A DNA stretch of 64,000 nt from Pseudomonadota bacterium (GCA_021845985.1 JAJZES010000012.1:62001-126000), one strand, 5' to 3'. Positions 38,477-48,997 are shown, counted from the first letter of the stretch. Notes: generated from the letters alone by a model not told the origin. Made by a program: numbers and translations.

Positions 38477-39433
38477 TCATCCGCCCACCACCACCTCGAT
38501 CGGCGTCGCCGACTCGCAGATGGTCAGCGGCACCGCACCGGCGAAATCGCCATCGGTTTGCGTCGGCACGTCTTCCGACAAGATCGCGACGTGCTCGGCG
38601 CGGATCAGGCACACGCCGGGCATGTGCGGCAGCAGGTTGAGCGGCAGTGCCGCGCCATTGAGCAGCGCCGCCGCCGGCCCGGTGCGGTTGAACAGCGCCA
38701 CGGTAAAGCCGCGCGCCGTCGGTGAGGCGCCCGGCGCCAACACATATCGCCCGGCATAGAAATGACCCTTGCTGACGATGACGCTGCCGGCCTCGCGTGA
38801 TGCGCCGTCGATGGTCAGACGGATCGGCCGGAACCGGTATTCTGCCAACTCACGCATCATTTGCACCACATAGGCGCCGCGCCCCAGAATACGCTTCAGC
38901 CCCAGCGGCAGCGTCTGCACCACCCGCGCATCGAACCCGGCGCCGAGCATCTGCACAAACACCCGCGCACCTTCCGCCCCATGCGCCAGTCCCGGCCAGA
39001 TCGCCTGGGTGCGGCCGAACGCCAGCGCCCCGGCCACATCGCGCGGCGTGAACGGCAATGCCAGTTCGTGCGCCAGCACGTTCGCCGTGCCGAGCGGAAT
39101 GACGCCGAGTCGACACTCCGAGCCGTTCAGCCCGTTGACCACCTCGGCGATGGTGCCGTCGCCGCCGGCGGCGACGACCAACCGGGCGCCGCGCGCGGCT
39201 GCCTCCCGTGCCAGCAGCGTGGCATGGCCGACATGGCGCGTCTCGGCCAGTTCGATGCGCATGCCGTTGGCCGACATCAGGTCGAGCACACGCCACAGCC
39301 GCGCGGTGCGGCGCAGCCCGGCGGTCGGGTTGAAGACGATCAGCACAATACGACTCGCCGCCCCCGCGGATGGCAAACGCTTATTCTCCGGCCGGATGAT
39401 GACAGTGCAATGACGCTTGCGCGGCATCTGCAT
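38477..39433 (-). CDS. Diacylglycerol/lipid kinase family protein
   Basis: A 318-residue protein of the DgkB/YegS lipid-kinase family. The nucleotide-binding GGDGT stands at 90-94, preceded by NPTAG (35-39) and followed by LGVIPLGTANVLAHEL. It probably phosphorylates diacylglycerol, sphingoid or another lipid at the membrane. The ATGs at 39433 and 39427 are both possible starts. It diverges from the LpxH-like gene; the 143 bases to the MaoC gene hold nothing I can identify. Confidence 0.85.
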   Translation of the reverse strand: MQMPRKRHCTVIIRPENKRLPSAGAASRIVLIVFNPTAGLRRTARLWRVLDLMSANGMRIELAETRHVGHATLLAREAAARGARLVVAAGGDGTIAEVVNGLNGSECRLGVIPLGTANVLAHELALPFTPRDVAGALAFGRTQAIWPGLAHGAEGARVFVQMLGAGFDARVVQTLPLGLKRILGRGAYVVQMMRELAEYRFRPIRLTIDGASREAGSVIVSKGHFYAGRYVLAPGASPTARGFTVALFNRTGPAAALLNGAALPLNLLPHMPGVCLIRAEHVAILSEDVPTQTDGDFAGAVPLTICESATPIEVVVGG

Positions 39434-39548
39434 GATCTTGCCGTCGCGGGTGAAGTTGCTGGCGGGTCATGCAAACATCACATGCGCCGCGCGGTGCATG
39501 GGGTATCTGCTGCGGCAGATGCAACAGCGCACGGGCCCTGCCGCCACG

Positions 39549-40367
39549 ATGACCGCTTCCTCCGCCACTCCGCTGCGGGCACGCTACCGCAGCGTGTTCA
39601 TCTCCGACGTGCATCTCGGCACGCGCGGCTGCCGCAGCGAGTTCCTCATCGACTTCCTCCGCCGAGTCACCTGCGAGCAACTTTACCTTGTCGGCGACAT
39701 CATCGACGGCTGGCGGATGCGCAAGTCCTGGTACTGGGACGCCGATTGCGACGAGGTGCTGCGGCTGATCCTGCGCCATGCCCGCGCCGGCACCGATGTA
39801 ACCTACATTCCCGGCAACCATGACGAGTTGTTCCGCGCCTGGCTGCCGGTCGGGCTGGAGATCGCCGGCATCCGGCTGCGCGCCGAGGCGGTGCATGTCA
39901 CCGCCGATCAGCGGCGGCTGCTGGTCATCCACGGCGACGAGTTCGACAGCGTGGTGCGCTACGCCCGCTTCCTCGCTCTGCTCGGCGACTGGGCGTACAA
40001 CGCCGTGCTGCGGCTGAACACCAGCTTCAACGCGGTGCGCCGCCGCCTCGGCTATCCATACTGGTCGCTCTCGGCGTGGCTGAAGCGCCAGGTCAAGGAG
40101 GCGGTGAAGGCGATTGACCGTTTCGAGCAGGCATTGGCCGGCGAGGCGCGCCGCCGCGGCCTCGACGGCGTCGTCTGTGGCCACATCCATCACGCCGAAA
40201 TGCGCGAGGTCGGCGGCGTGCTCTACGTCAATGACGGTGACTGGGTGGAAAGCTGCACCGCGCTGGTCGAGCACGAGGACGGCCGGCTGGAGCTGATCGA
40301 CTGGGCGGCGCTCAACCGCTTTTCCTTCGCCGCAGTTCGCCCCGCCGCGGTGGCACACCCTGCCTGA
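39549..40367 (+). CDS. UDP-2,3-diacylglucosamine diphosphatase-like phosphoesterase
   Basis: A 272-residue metallophosphoesterase. The dimetal ligands appear in order: SDVHLG, VGDIIDGW, GNHDE, IHGDEFD and GHIHHAE. It belongs to the COG2908 (LpxH-like) group but to the subtype commonly found beside glycosyltransferases rather than the lipid A LpxH proper. The ATG at 39549 is the first fitting the family; upstream in-frame codons lack a ribosome site. The next gene is a glycosyltransferase 22 bases away. Confidence 0.82.
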   Translation: MTASSATPLRARYRSVFISDVHLGTRGCRSEFLIDFLRRVTCEQLYLVGDIIDGWRMRKSWYWDADCDEVLRLILRHARAGTDVTYIPGNHDELFRAWLPVGLEIAGIRLRAEAVHVTADQRRLLVIHGDEFDSVVRYARFLALLGDWAYNAVLRLNTSFNAVRRRLGYPYWSLSAWLKRQVKEAVKAIDRFEQALAGEARRRGLDGVVCGHIHHAEMREVGGVLYVNDGDWVESCTALVEHEDGRLELIDWAALNRFSFAAVRPAAVAHPA

Positions 40368-40389
40368 CGCGCTGCCCCGTGTCGGCGAC

Positions 40390-41466
40390 GTGCCCGCTGC
40401 CGCTGCCGCTGCCGCTGCCGCTGCCGCTGCCGCTGCCGCGGGCGCGGGCGCGGGCTGGCGCATCCTGATCGTCTCGGATGCGTGGCGTCCGCAGGTCAAT
40501 GGCGTGGTGCGCACGCTGGCGACGGTGGCCGACGAGCTGCGCATGCTCGGCCATGCGGTGGAGGTGATCGGGCCGGACCGGTTCCGCACGCTGCCCTGTC
40601 CGACCTATCCCGACATCCGCCTCGCCGTGCTGCCGCGCCGCAAGCTCGGGCGGCTGATCGCGGCGTTCCGCCCGGACCATCTGCACATCGCCACCGAAGG
40701 GCCGCTCGGCATCGCCGCGCGCGCCTGGGTTCGCCGGCGGGGCGGCCAGTTCACCACCTCGTTTCATACCAAGTTTCCCGAATATCTTCAGGCACGCACC
40801 GGGATTCCGCCGCGCCTGGCCTATGCCTGGCTGTGCCGCTTCCACAATGCCGGCAGCGGCGTGATGGTGGCGACGGCGATCCTGCGCGCCGAGTTGGCGG
40901 CGCGCGGCTTCGCCCCCATCCGCGCCTGGACCCGCGGCGTCGATCTCGACCTGTTCCGCCCGCAGCCGCGCGAGGCGTTTGCCGGCATTGCGCGGCCGAT
41001 CTTTCTCTATGTCGGCCGCGTCGCCATCGAGAAGAACATCCGCGGCTTCCTCGACCTCGATCTGCCGGGGTCGAAAGTGGTGGTTGGCGATGGGCCGCAG
41101 CTTGCCGCGCTGCGGCGCGACTATCCGGGGGTGCATTTCACCGGCGCGCGCTTTGGCGCCGAGCTGGCGCGCGCCTATGCTGGTGCCAATGTGTTCGTCT
41201 TTCCGAGTCTGACCGATACGTTCGGCCTCGTGCTGCTGGAAGCGCTCGCCTGCGGCACGCCGGTCGCGGCGTTTCCGGTGACCGGGCCGCTTGACGTGCT
41301 GGCCGGCGCAGCCGGGTCGATCGGTGCCGTCGATGCCGACCTTCGCCGCGCCGCACTCGCCGCACTGGAGGGCGACCGCGTCGCCTGCCGCGCCCATGCC
41401 GAAGGCTTCTCCTGGCGTGCCTGCGCGCGGGCGTTCCTCGACAATCTCGTCACCCTGGCGCTTTAG
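40390..41466 (+). CDS. GT4-type glycosyltransferase with poly-Ala start
   Basis: A 358-residue GT-B retaining transferase. It has the opening ILIVSDAWRPQVNGVVRTL of the MgtA/PimB-like mannosyl- or glucosyltransferases. Later come FLYVGRVAIEKN, then VFPSLTDTFGLVLLEALACG with the donor-binding acidic pair. The product may be a glycolipid, in line with the lipid kinase and LpxH-like neighbours. The GTG start at 40390 leads into 15 alanines and an Ala-Gly run encoded by a hexanucleotide repeat; the true start could lie elsewhere because the next internal candidates come after the repeat. Confidence 0.82.
   Translation: MPAAAAAAAAAAAAAAAGAGAGWRILIVSDAWRPQVNGVVRTLATVADELRMLGHAVEVIGPDRFRTLPCPTYPDIRLAVLPRRKLGRLIAAFRPDHLHIATEGPLGIAARAWVRRRGGQFTTSFHTKFPEYLQARTGIPPRLAYAWLCRFHNAGSGVMVATAILRAELAARGFAPIRAWTRGVDLDLFRPQPREAFAGIARPIFLYVGRVAIEKNIRGFLDLDLPGSKVVVGDGPQLAALRRDYPGVHFTGARFGAELARAYAGANVFVFPSLTDTFGLVLLEALACGTPVAAFPVTGPLDVLAGAAGSIGAVDADLRRAALAALEGDRVACRAHAEGFSWRACARAFLDNLVTLAL
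40396..40437 (+). repeat. (gctgcc)7 hexanucleotide microsatellite
   Basis: Seven exact copies of gctgcc (42 bases) are followed by three gcgggc units (40438-40455). Together they encode the poly-Ala and Ala-Gly start of the glycosyltransferase. Slippage would change protein length by two residues per unit without a frameshift. Confidence 0.95.
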
Positions 41467-41516
41467 CCGCGGCTGCGGCAGGTTCCGGCGGCATACCACC
41501 TGTCGGGACCGATCCG

Positions 41517-41942
41517 TTGAGCCAGCCATCCCGCCGCGCCGACTACCGTGCCTTCTACCCGATCGTCACCCGCTGGAGCGACAACGATCCCTACGGGCAC
41601 GTCAACAACACCGTCTATTATGCGTGGTTCGATACGGCGGTGAACCGCTATCTGATCGAGGCGGGCGTGCTCGACATCGCCGCCAGCCCAACCATCGGCA
41701 TCGTCGCCGAGACCGGCTGCCGCTACCGCGCCTCGATCAGCTATCCAGATGACGTTGCCATCGGGCTGCGCGTGGCCCGGATCGGCACCAGTTCGGTGCG
41801 CTGGGAGGCGGCGGCGTTTCGTGCCGGTGCCGAGACCGCCGCGGCCGAGGGCCATTTCGTGCATGTCTATGTCGATCGCGCCACCATGCGCCCGGTGCCG
41901 ATACCGCAGGCGGTGCGTGCGGCGCTGGAGCAACTCGCATGA
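41517..41942 (+). CDS. 4HBT hot-dog thioesterase
   Basis: A 141-residue acyl-CoA thioesterase of the 4-hydroxybenzoyl-CoA thioesterase/YbgC group. The catalytic Asp is Asp24 in RWSDNDPYGHVNN, with His28 nearby. The start is TTG at 41517, an unusual codon here, but no better start preserves the motif. It overlaps the next gene by 4 bases. Confidence 0.87.
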   Translation: MSQPSRRADYRAFYPIVTRWSDNDPYGHVNNTVYYAWFDTAVNRYLIEAGVLDIAASPTIGIVAETGCRYRASISYPDDVAIGLRVARIGTSSVRWEAAAFRAGAETAAAEGHFVHVYVDRATMRPVPIPQAVRAALEQLA

Positions 41943-42739
41943 ATCTGGAAGCCGAATACAACAACCGCGCCAAGGTTCCCGGGCACCAAGCGATCATCGA
42001 CCGCTGGGAGCGTGACGCCGCCGCCTTCCGCGCCGCCTGGACCGAGGCTGAACTCGGCCTCGCCTATGGCCCGACGCCGCGCCAGGTGATGGATTTGTTC
42101 TGGCCGGCGGCGGCACATGACGCGCCGCTCGCCCTGTTCATCCACGGCGGCTACTGGCAGGGCGGCGACCGGGCGCGGCACAGCCATGTCGCCGCCGGGC
42201 TGCTGGCGCACGGCGTCGCCGTCGCCCTGCCGTCCTATGATCTCTGTCCGCAGGTGTCACTGGCGCAGCTCACCGCGCAGGTGCGCGCCGCCGCCGCCTT
42301 TCTCGCCCGTCGGCACGGACGCGGGATGCTGGCGACGGGGCATTCGGCCGGCGGCCATCTCTCGGCGATGCTGCTGGCGACCGACTGGGGGGCCCACAAC
42401 CTGCCCGCCGCGACCGTCGCCGCCGCCCTGCCGGTCAGTGGCCTGTTCGATCTTGCTCCGCTGCGTCACACGACAGTGAACACGGCGCTCGGGCTGGACG
42501 AGGCGGAGGCGCGGCGGCTGTCGCCGATGCTGCTGCCGCGACCCGCCGGGGCGCGGCTGCATGCCGTGGTCGGCGGTGACGAAGGCGCGGAATACAAGCG
42601 CCAATCGAGCGGCATTGCCGCCGCCTGGGGTGGCACCTGGGAGGCAGTCGCCGGGCGGAACCACTTTACCATCGTGGACACTCTTGCCGACCCCGAGTCG
42701 CCGATCGTACGAACGGCGATCGGGCTACTGTCAAGCTGA
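41939..42739 (+). CDS. Kynurenine formamidase-like alpha/beta hydrolase
   Basis: A 266-residue alpha/beta hydrolase with the HGGYW motif (His69-Trp73) and the nucleophile Ser136 in GHSAGG. The likely catalytic His is His242 in GRNHFTIVD. HGGxW is diagnostic for arylformamidase/kynurenine formamidase relatives, which hydrolyse N-formylkynurenine. Co-translation with a thioesterase (4-base overlap) is notable; carboxylesterase function on another substrate is the alternative. Confidence 0.78.
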   Translation: MNLEAEYNNRAKVPGHQAIIDRWERDAAAFRAAWTEAELGLAYGPTPRQVMDLFWPAAAHDAPLALFIHGGYWQGGDRARHSHVAAGLLAHGVAVALPSYDLCPQVSLAQLTAQVRAAAAFLARRHGRGMLATGHSAGGHLSAMLLATDWGAHNLPAATVAAALPVSGLFDLAPLRHTTVNTALGLDEAEARRLSPMLLPRPAGARLHAVVGGDEGAEYKRQSSGIAAAWGGTWEAVAGRNHFTIVDTLADPESPIVRTAIGLLSS

Positions 42740-42805
42740 AAGAGGCAACCATCGCCTGGCTCAAACGTCAGTGCCTGCGCAGCAACGCAGGAGGTGATGA
42801 CCATT

Positions 42806-43381
42806 ATGTTCGCTCTCTCGGCAGGCCGGGACTGGACGCATCTCGGGTTTCGACTCGGACTGATCTTGGCTGCATCGGTTCCGGTGCAGGCGGCATTGGC
42901 GGGCGACGTGGCCGTTCAACCGCCCCAGGCGCAGGCCGAGGCCAACAAGCTCGCCGCCGAACCCCCCGTCGCCTCGAAGGGTAACGGCATCGTGGTCGAT
43001 CACAGCGGGCGCAAGGAAGCCGGCAAGGCGTCGATCTACGCGCACAGCTTCGACGGGCACAAAATGGCCGACGGCAAGGTGTACAGCCCGCACGCCAACG
43101 TCGCGGCCAGCAAGTCGCTGCCGCTCGGCACGGTCGCCAAGGTGACCAACCTGGAAACCGGCAAATCGACCGAAGTGAAGGTGGAGGACCGCGGCCCGTT
43201 CGTCAGCGGCCGGGTCGTCGATCTGACGCCGCACGCGGCGCGGGAGATCGGCCTGACCGGCAAGGAAGGCTTGGCGCCGGTGATCGTCGCGCCGGTCGCG
43301 GTCCCGCAGACCAATGGCAGCGTCAAGCTGGGCGCCGGCGCGGCCGATGTCGAGCAGGCGGACGCCGCCCCCACCGAATAG
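42806..43381 (+). CDS. RlpA-like double-psi beta-barrel protein
   Basis: A 191-residue exported protein with a signal segment (about residues 14-32 ending AALAG). The RlpA/DPBB domain follows (about 70-150): GKASIYAHSFDGHKMADG, VAASKSLPLGT, KVEDRGPFVSGRVVDLTPHAA. RlpA trims denuded peptidoglycan strands at the septum. The SPOR domain of full-length RlpA is missing. The ATG at 42806 is preferred because a full AGGAGGTGA ribosome site (42789-42797) lies upstream; GTG 42794 and ATG 42797 sit inside that site. Confidence 0.85.
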   Translation: MFALSAGRDWTHLGFRLGLILAASVPVQAALAGDVAVQPPQAQAEANKLAAEPPVASKGNGIVVDHSGRKEAGKASIYAHSFDGHKMADGKVYSPHANVAASKSLPLGTVAKVTNLETGKSTEVKVEDRGPFVSGRVVDLTPHAAREIGLTGKEGLAPVIVAPVAVPQTNGSVKLGAGAADVEQADAAPTE

Positions 43382-44470
43382 CTACGCCACGTCGCGCACC
43401 ATCTCCGCCAGCGCGAGCGCGGCGGTCAGTCCGGGCGACTCGATGCCGAACAGGTTGACCAGTCCGGCGACGCCGTGCATGGCCGGTCCCTGGACGACGA
43501 AATCCTGCCGCGCGACGCTGGGCGGCACAATTTTCGGCCGGATGCCGGCATAACCGGGCTGCAGTGCAGCATCCGGCAGACCGGGCCAGTAGCGGCGGAT
43601 GGCGGCGTAGAACCCGTCCGCCCGTGCCGGGTTCACCCGGTAGTCGATGCGCTCAATCCATTCGACATCCGGGCCGAACCGCGCCTGTCCGGCCATATCG
43701 AGTGTCAGATGCACGCCGAGGCCGCCCGCCACCGGCACCGGGTAGATCAGCCGTCCGAACGGCGACCTTCCTGAGAGGGTGAAATAGTTGCCGCGGGCAT
43801 AATATGGCGTCGGCACCATCTGCGACGGCATGCCGGCGATGGCGCGCGCCACCGAGGGCGCATGCAGCCCGGCGGCATTGACCAAACGCCGCGCCCGCAG
43901 CGCCGCCCCGGCCGCCTCGATCACCACGCCCTGCGCATCCGCCCGTCCGGCCGTCACCGGTGCATGGAAGGCAAACACCGCGCCGGCCGCCTCCGCCTCG
44001 CCCTGCAGGGCGAGCATATAGGCGTGGCTGTCGAGGATGCCGGTGGAGGGGGAAAGCAGCGCGGCGGTGCAGGCGAGGGCGGGTTCCAGCAGGCGCGCCT
44101 CGGCCCCGGAGAGTGGCTGCAGGTCATCGACGCCGTTGGCCGCGGCGGCGGCGGCGATGCCGGAGAGTTTCTGCTCCTCCGGCGCGTCGGTGGCGACGAT
44201 CAGCTTGCCGCAGTTGCGGAACGGCACCCCCCGGTTGCGGCAAAAATCATACAACATCCATTTTCCGCGAACGCACAGCCGCGCCATGAGACTGTCGCGC
44301 GGATAATAGATGCCGGCATGGATCACTTCGCTGTTACGGCTGGAGGTCTCAGTGCCGATCCCCTCCGCCGCTTCCAGCACCAACACCTCGTGTCCGGCCT
44401 GGGCCAGCGCGCGGGCGACCGCGATGCCGACCACGCCGGCGCCGATGACGATGCATTCGACGCTGTCCAT
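43382..44470 (-). CDS. FAD-dependent oxidase, LhgO (L-2-hydroxyglutarate oxidase)-like
   Basis: A 362-residue DAO-family flavoprotein. The N-terminal GAGVVG (about 10-15) binds FAD. The stretch [14 protein letters not shown] and [11 protein letters not shown] match the L-2-hydroxyglutarate dehydrogenase family, as does [10 protein letters not shown]. It probably passes electrons from a 2-hydroxy acid to quinone at the membrane. Its stop touches the RlpA-like stop. The glycine-rich end GYAGIRPK is usual. Confidence 0.82.
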   Translation of the reverse strand: MDSVECIVIGAGVVGIAVARALAQAGHEVLVLEAAEGIGTETSSRNSEVIHAGIYYPRDSLMARLCVRGKWMLYDFCRNRGVPFRNCGKLIVATDAPEEQKLSGIAAAAAANGVDDLQPLSGAEARLLEPALACTAALLSPSTGILDSHAYMLALQGEAEAAGAVFAFHAPVTAGRADAQGVVIEAAGAALRARRLVNAAGLHAPSVARAIAGMPSQMVPTPYYARGNYFTLSGRSPFGRLIYPVPVAGGLGVHLTLDMAGQARFGPDVEWIERIDYRVNPARADGFYAAIRRYWPGLPDAALQPGYAGIRPKIVPPSVARQDFVVQGPAMHGVAGLVNLFGIESPGLTAALALAEMVRDVA

Positions 44471-44604
44471 GCCTGCTCCGTCCTCACCGGACGCGAGGGT
44501 GGAACGCGGCGCCGCGCCGGGCAAGCGGCAGGGGCGCATGAAAGACCTGTCAGTCGGCCCCATTGTGGTTTAACTGCGCGGCTTCAGTTATTCGCTGCAC
44601 CCTG

Positions 44605-45774
44605 ATGAGGCCCTTGATGCGCGCATACCGTTGCCTCGCGCTGCTGGTCCTGCTGCTGCCCGCGGCCGCCGCGCGCGCGCAAATGGGCGCCGGCCCCCCT
44701 GCGGTCGGCGTCGTCGCTGCCCATGAGCAGCCGGTTACGGAGACCACCGAGTTTGTCGGCCGCATCCAGGCCATCGACAAGGTCGATCTGGTGTCGCGTG
44801 TGACCGCCTTCCTCGATGAAATCCATGTGTCGGAGGGCGCCGAAGTGCAGAAGGGCGACCTGCTGTTCGTGCTGGAGCGCGGCCCGTTCGAGGCTGATGT
44901 CGCCGTGCGGCAGGCGACGGTGGCGCAGGATCAGGCGCTGCTGCGCAACGCCACCATCACGCTCGGCCGCGCCCAGGCGTTGCTCAATACCCCGGCCGGG
45001 CAGCGCAGCGCCGTCGATGACGCGCAGGCGCAGCAGGCGAGCCTCGGCGCCCAGATGCTGTCGGCGCAGGCGCAGCTCCGCGCCTCGCAAATCAACCTCG
45101 CCTACACCGAAATCCGCGCACCGGTGGCGGGGAAGATATCCCGCATCCTGATCACCACCGGCAACGTGGTGACGCCATCCTCTGGTCCGCTGGCGACAAT
45201 TTACAGCCAGGACCCGATGTATGTGCTGTTCCCGGTCTCGGTGCGCGCCGCGCTCGATCTGCGCAAGCGCTACGAGGGCAAGGGACCGCGCGCCGTGACG
45301 GTGAAGTTGCGGCTGCCCGATGGCAGCTTGTTCGGCCAGGCCGGCACCATCGACTATATCGAGCCGACGGTGAGTTCCAGCACCGACACGGTGATCTTTC
45401 GCGCCCGCATCGCCAACCCGCTGCGGCCCAATGCCAGAGCCAACGATCCCGGCAGCCGCGAGCTGATCGACGGCGAGTTCGTCACCGTCCAGCTCGAAGG
45501 CGTCGAGCCGGTGCTGGCACTCGGCATCCCGCGCGCCGCGGTGCTGACCGACCAGCAGGGCAGCTATGTCTATGTGCTCGGCCCCGGCAACCATGCCGAA
45601 CAGCGCCGCATCGTGCTCGGCCAATCGACGCCGGCCACCGCGATCGTGCTGAGCGGGCTGCACGACGGCGAGACGGTGATCGCCGACGGGTTGCAGCGCG
45701 TGCGCCCCGGCGCGGTCGTCAATCCCGGACCGCCGCCGCCCGCCCCGGTCGCGCCGCCACCGGGAAAATCCTGA
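44605..45774 (+). CDS. RND efflux periplasmic adaptor
   Basis: A 389-residue membrane-fusion protein of the HlyD/AcrA type. A signal peptide (about residues 1-25) is followed by the lipoyl-like half [20 protein letters not shown], a helical hairpin rich in Gln/Ala, and the second lipoyl half [14 protein letters not shown]. Beta-barrel and membrane-proximal domains complete it, and it ends in a Pro-rich tail. It is not a lipoprotein. The ATG at 44605 or 44617 may start. It overlaps the pump gene by one base. No outer-membrane channel gene is adjacent, so a TolC encoded elsewhere is needed. Confidence 0.9.
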   Translation: MRPLMRAYRCLALLVLLLPAAAARAQMGAGPPAVGVVAAHEQPVTETTEFVGRIQAIDKVDLVSRVTAFLDEIHVSEGAEVQKGDLLFVLERGPFEADVAVRQATVAQDQALLRNATITLGRAQALLNTPAGQRSAVDDAQAQQASLGAQMLSAQAQLRASQINLAYTEIRAPVAGKISRILITTGNVVTPSSGPLATIYSQDPMYVLFPVSVRAALDLRKRYEGKGPRAVTVKLRLPDGSLFGQAGTIDYIEPTVSSSTDTVIFRARIANPLRPNARANDPGSRELIDGEFVTVQLEGVEPVLALGIPRAAVLTDQQGSYVYVLGPGNHAEQRRIVLGQSTPATAIVLSGLHDGETVIADGLQRVRPGAVVNPGPPPPAPVAPPPGKS

Positions 45775-48700
45775 TGTTCTCGTCGATTTTCGTCGATCGG
45801 CCACGGCTCGCGGTGGTCATCGCCATCCTGACGACGCTGGCCGGACTGATCGCGCTGACCCGCATTCCGGTGGCGCAGTTCCCCGACATCGTGCCGCCGC
45901 AGGTCACCGTGACGACGCGCTATCCCGGCGGCTCGGCCAGCGTGGTGGAAGCCACCATCGCCCAGCCGCTGGAGGCGCAGGTCAACGGCGTCGATCGCAT
46001 GATCTACATGAAGTCGAACAGCGCCAACGACGGCAGCTATTCGCTGACAGTCAGCTTCGAGCTCGGCACCAACCCCGACATCGACGTGGTCAACGTCAAC
46101 AACCGGGTGCAGACGGCGCTGTCGAAACTGCCGCCGGAGGTGCAGCTCGAAGGCGTCACGGTGCAGAAGCGCAGTTCGGCGATTCTGGAATTCCTCCAGT
46201 TCTACAGCGAAAACGGCAAGCAGGACCCGTTGTTCATCAGCAATTACGTCACCATCAACATCCTCGACAAGCTGTCCCGCGTGCCCGGCGTCGGGCAGGC
46301 CTTCGTGTTCGGCGCGCTCGACTACTCGATGCGCATCTGGTTCGACACCAATCGGCTGGTCAGCCTGAACCTGATGCCCTCCGACATCATCGCCGCCATC
46401 CAGGCGCAGAACCAGCAAAGCGCCATCGGCCGCATCGGCGCCCGCCCCACCTCGGATGCGACGCAGTTCCAGATCAACCTGCAGACCAAGGGCCGGCTGG
46501 TGACGGCCGAGGAGTTCGGCCGCATCGTCATCCGCGCTAACCCCGATGGCTCGGTGCTGCGCGTCGCCGATGTGGCGCGGGTGGATCTCGGCGCCGCGAC
46601 GATGGACACGCTGAGCCGGCTGAACGGCAAGCCGGCGATAGCCATAGGCATCTATCTGGCACCGGGCGCGAATGCCGTGGCGACGGCGACGCGCGTGTCA
46701 CAGACGCTCGACAGTCTGGCGCACCGCTTCCCCGAGGGGCTGAAGCAGATCGTCTTCTACGACAGTTCCACCTTCGTCACCGACACCATCCACGAGGTAC
46801 TGCGTACTCTGGTCGAAGCATTCGTGCTGGTGGTGGTGGTCGTGTTCTTGTTTCTCGGCAGCCTGCGCGCAACCATCATCCCGACCGTTGCCGTGCCGGT
46901 CAGCCTGATCGGCACCTTTGCCGTCCTGCTGGCGCTTGGCTTTTCGGCCAATACGGTGTCGCTGCTGGCGCTGGTGCTGGCGGTCGGCATCGTCGTCGAT
47001 GACGCGATCGTCGTGGTGGAAAACGTCGAGCGGGTGATGGAGGAGCATCCCGACCTGTCGCCGGCGGCGGCGACCAAGGAGGCGATGCGCCAGATCACCG
47101 GGCCGATCATCGCCATCTCGCTGGTGCTGCTCTCGGTGTTCGTGCCGATCGGCTTCATTCCCGGCATTTCCGGCCAGTTGTTCCGTCAGTTCGCGGTGAC
47201 GATCAGCGTCGCGATGGTGATCTCGGCAATCAACGCGCTGACCTTGTCGCCGGCGCTGTGCGCGCTGTTCCTGCGCCATTCGGGCCGCCGGCGTGGCATC
47301 ATGGGGCTGGTGTTGCGCGGCATCGACGGTGTGCGCAACGGCTACGCGGCGAGCGTGCAGCGGCTGCTGCGCGTCGCCGCGCTGTCGCTGCTGCTGGTGG
47401 CGGCGGCGGCCGGCGGCATCGCCTGGTTCGGCATCAGCACGCCGAGCGGCTTCCTGCCGGACGAGGATCAGGGCGCCTTTTTCATCGCCGTGCAGTTGCC
47501 GGACGGCGCCTCGGTGGCGCGCACGCGCGGTGTGACGCAGCGGGTGGAAACCATGCTGCAGACGATGCCGCAGGTGGAAAACGTGCTCTCCATCGTCGGC
47601 TTTTCCCTGCTCGACGGCGGGGCGCAGAGCAATGCGGCGTTCGTCGTCGTGCGCCTCAAGCCATTTGCTGACCGCACCGCGGCAGCCGACCGGGCACAGG
47701 CGGTGATCGGCCGGGTCTTCGGGCAGGCGCAGGAGATCCGCTCGGCGATGGTGTTTCCGTTCAACCTGCCGCCGATCATCGGGCTGTCCACCAGCGGCGG
47801 CTTCGAATACCAGCTCGACAATCTGGAAGGGCGCGACCCGGCCGAGATGGGCAGCGTGATGGGCGGGCTGCTCGGCGCCGCCAATGCCGACAAGCGGCTG
47901 GCGCAGGTGTTTTCGACCTTCACCGCCGCGACGCCGAGCCTCTATCTCGACATCGACCGCGACAAGACGGCGGCGCTCGGCGTCAATCTCACCGACGTAT
48001 TCACCGCGCTGCAGGCCACGCTCGGCGGTTACTACATCAATGACTTCAATCTCTTCGGCCGCACCTGGCAGGTCAATCTGGAAGCCGAGGACGCCGACCG
48101 CAACGACGTGCCGGCGATCTGGCGCATTTTCGTGCGCAACAGCCGCGGTACGATGGTGCCGCTGCGGTCGCTGGCCGATCTGCGCTATGTGCTCGGGCCG
48201 CAGACCATCAGTCGCTACAATAACTATCGCTCGATCACCATCAACGGCAAGCCGGCGGCGGGCGTGTCGTCGGGCGACGCGCTCACCGCCATGGCGCAGG
48301 TTTCGGCGAAAACCCTGCCGCCCGGCTATGATTTTGAATGGACCGGGACCGCCTATCAGGAAATCCAGGCGAGCGGGAAGACCGGCACGCTGCTGGCGCT
48401 GGCGGTGCTGTTCGCCTATCTGTTCCTGGTGGCGCTGTATGAGAGCTGGGTGATTCCGATCCCGGTGCTGCTGTCGGTCAGTGTCGGCGTGCTCGGGGCG
48501 TTCATCGGCCTCTATCTGTTCGGCCTGCCGCTCGATCTCTACGCGCAGATCGGTCTGGTGGTGCTGATCGCGCTGGCGGCGAAGAACGGCATTTTGATCG
48601 TCGAGTTCGCCAAAGAGCAGCGCGAGGCCGGGCTGCCGATCCGCGAGGCGGCGGCGATGGGCGCGCGCATGCGCTTCCGCGCCGTGGTGATGACCTCGAT

Positions 48701-48923
48701 CGCCTTTATCCTTGGCCTCGTGCCGCTGGTCTGGGCCAATGGTGCGGCGGCGTTAAGCCGGCACGCGGTCGGCACGCCGGTGTTCGCCGGGATGATCGGC
48801 GCGACGACGATCGGCGTGTTCATCATCCCGATGCTGTACGTGACGTTCCAGACGATGCGCGAGCGGGTCAAGCGGGGGCGTAGACGCAAGGGCGAGATCC
48901 CGGCACCACGAAGTGAATTGTGA
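45774..48923 (+). CDS. RND efflux pump, HAE-1 family permease
   Basis: A 1049-residue proton-driven drug pump of the AcrB/MexF type, the usual family length. The proton relay aspartates are Asp409 and Asp410 in [15 protein letters not shown]. The matching lysine is in [16 protein letters not shown] near the C-terminus. Twelve membrane helices and two large periplasmic loops are evident. Substrate range cannot be told from sequence, and no local regulator is seen. Confidence 0.95.
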   Translation: MFSSIFVDRPRLAVVIAILTTLAGLIALTRIPVAQFPDIVPPQVTVTTRYPGGSASVVEATIAQPLEAQVNGVDRMIYMKSNSANDGSYSLTVSFELGTNPDIDVVNVNNRVQTALSKLPPEVQLEGVTVQKRSSAILEFLQFYSENGKQDPLFISNYVTINILDKLSRVPGVGQAFVFGALDYSMRIWFDTNRLVSLNLMPSDIIAAIQAQNQQSAIGRIGARPTSDATQFQINLQTKGRLVTAEEFGRIVIRANPDGSVLRVADVARVDLGAATMDTLSRLNGKPAIAIGIYLAPGANAVATATRVSQTLDSLAHRFPEGLKQIVFYDSSTFVTDTIHEVLRTLVEAFVLVVVVVFLFLGSLRATIIPTVAVPVSLIGTFAVLLALGFSANTVSLLALVLAVGIVVDDAIVVVENVERVMEEHPDLSPAAATKEAMRQITGPIIAISLVLLSVFVPIGFIPGISGQLFRQFAVTISVAMVISAINALTLSPALCALFLRHSGRRRGIMGLVLRGIDGVRNGYAASVQRLLRVAALSLLLVAAAAGGIAWFGISTPSGFLPDEDQGAFFIAVQLPDGASVARTRGVTQRVETMLQTMPQVENVLSIVGFSLLDGGAQSNAAFVVVRLKPFADRTAAADRAQAVIGRVFGQAQEIRSAMVFPFNLPPIIGLSTSGGFEYQLDNLEGRDPAEMGSVMGGLLGAANADKRLAQVFSTFTAATPSLYLDIDRDKTAALGVNLTDVFTALQATLGGYYINDFNLFGRTWQVNLEAEDADRNDVPAIWRIFVRNSRGTMVPLRSLADLRYVLGPQTISRYNNYRSITINGKPAAGVSSGDALTAMAQVSAKTLPPGYDFEWTGTAYQEIQASGKTGTLLALAVLFAYLFLVALYESWVIPIPVLLSVSVGVLGAFIGLYLFGLPLDLYAQIGLVVLIALAAKNGILIVEFAKEQREAGLPIREAAAMGARMRFRAVVMTSIAFILGLVPLVWANGAAALSRHAVGTPVFAGMIGATTIGVFIIPMLYVTFQTMRERVKRGRRRKGEIPAPRSEL

Positions 48924-48954
48924 GTATCTTTGCGAGCCAACCGCCGGGTTCCTG

Positions 48955-48993
48955 TTGCGCGATAATCCGGCGTCAGTTATACAAAAATATAAT
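48955..48993 (+). promoter_or_regulatory. Promoter and palindrome of the decayed toxin-antitoxin locus
   Basis: A sigma-70-like pair, ttgcgc (48955-48960) and tataca (48978-48983), is spaced 17 bases. The perfect dyad ttata/tataa (48977-48981 and 48988-48992) overlaps the -10 box, and a second box tataat stands at 48988-48993. Such AT-rich dyads upstream of MazE-type genes serve as autoregulatory operators. The AT content is far above that of the surroundings. Confidence 0.5.
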
Positions 48994-48997
48994 CTCG

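Noticed and set aside
39505-39520. Small hairpin atctgc/gcagat upstream of the LpxH-like gene
   Set aside because: Only six base pairs, no U-tract, and no conserved riboswitch features nearby.
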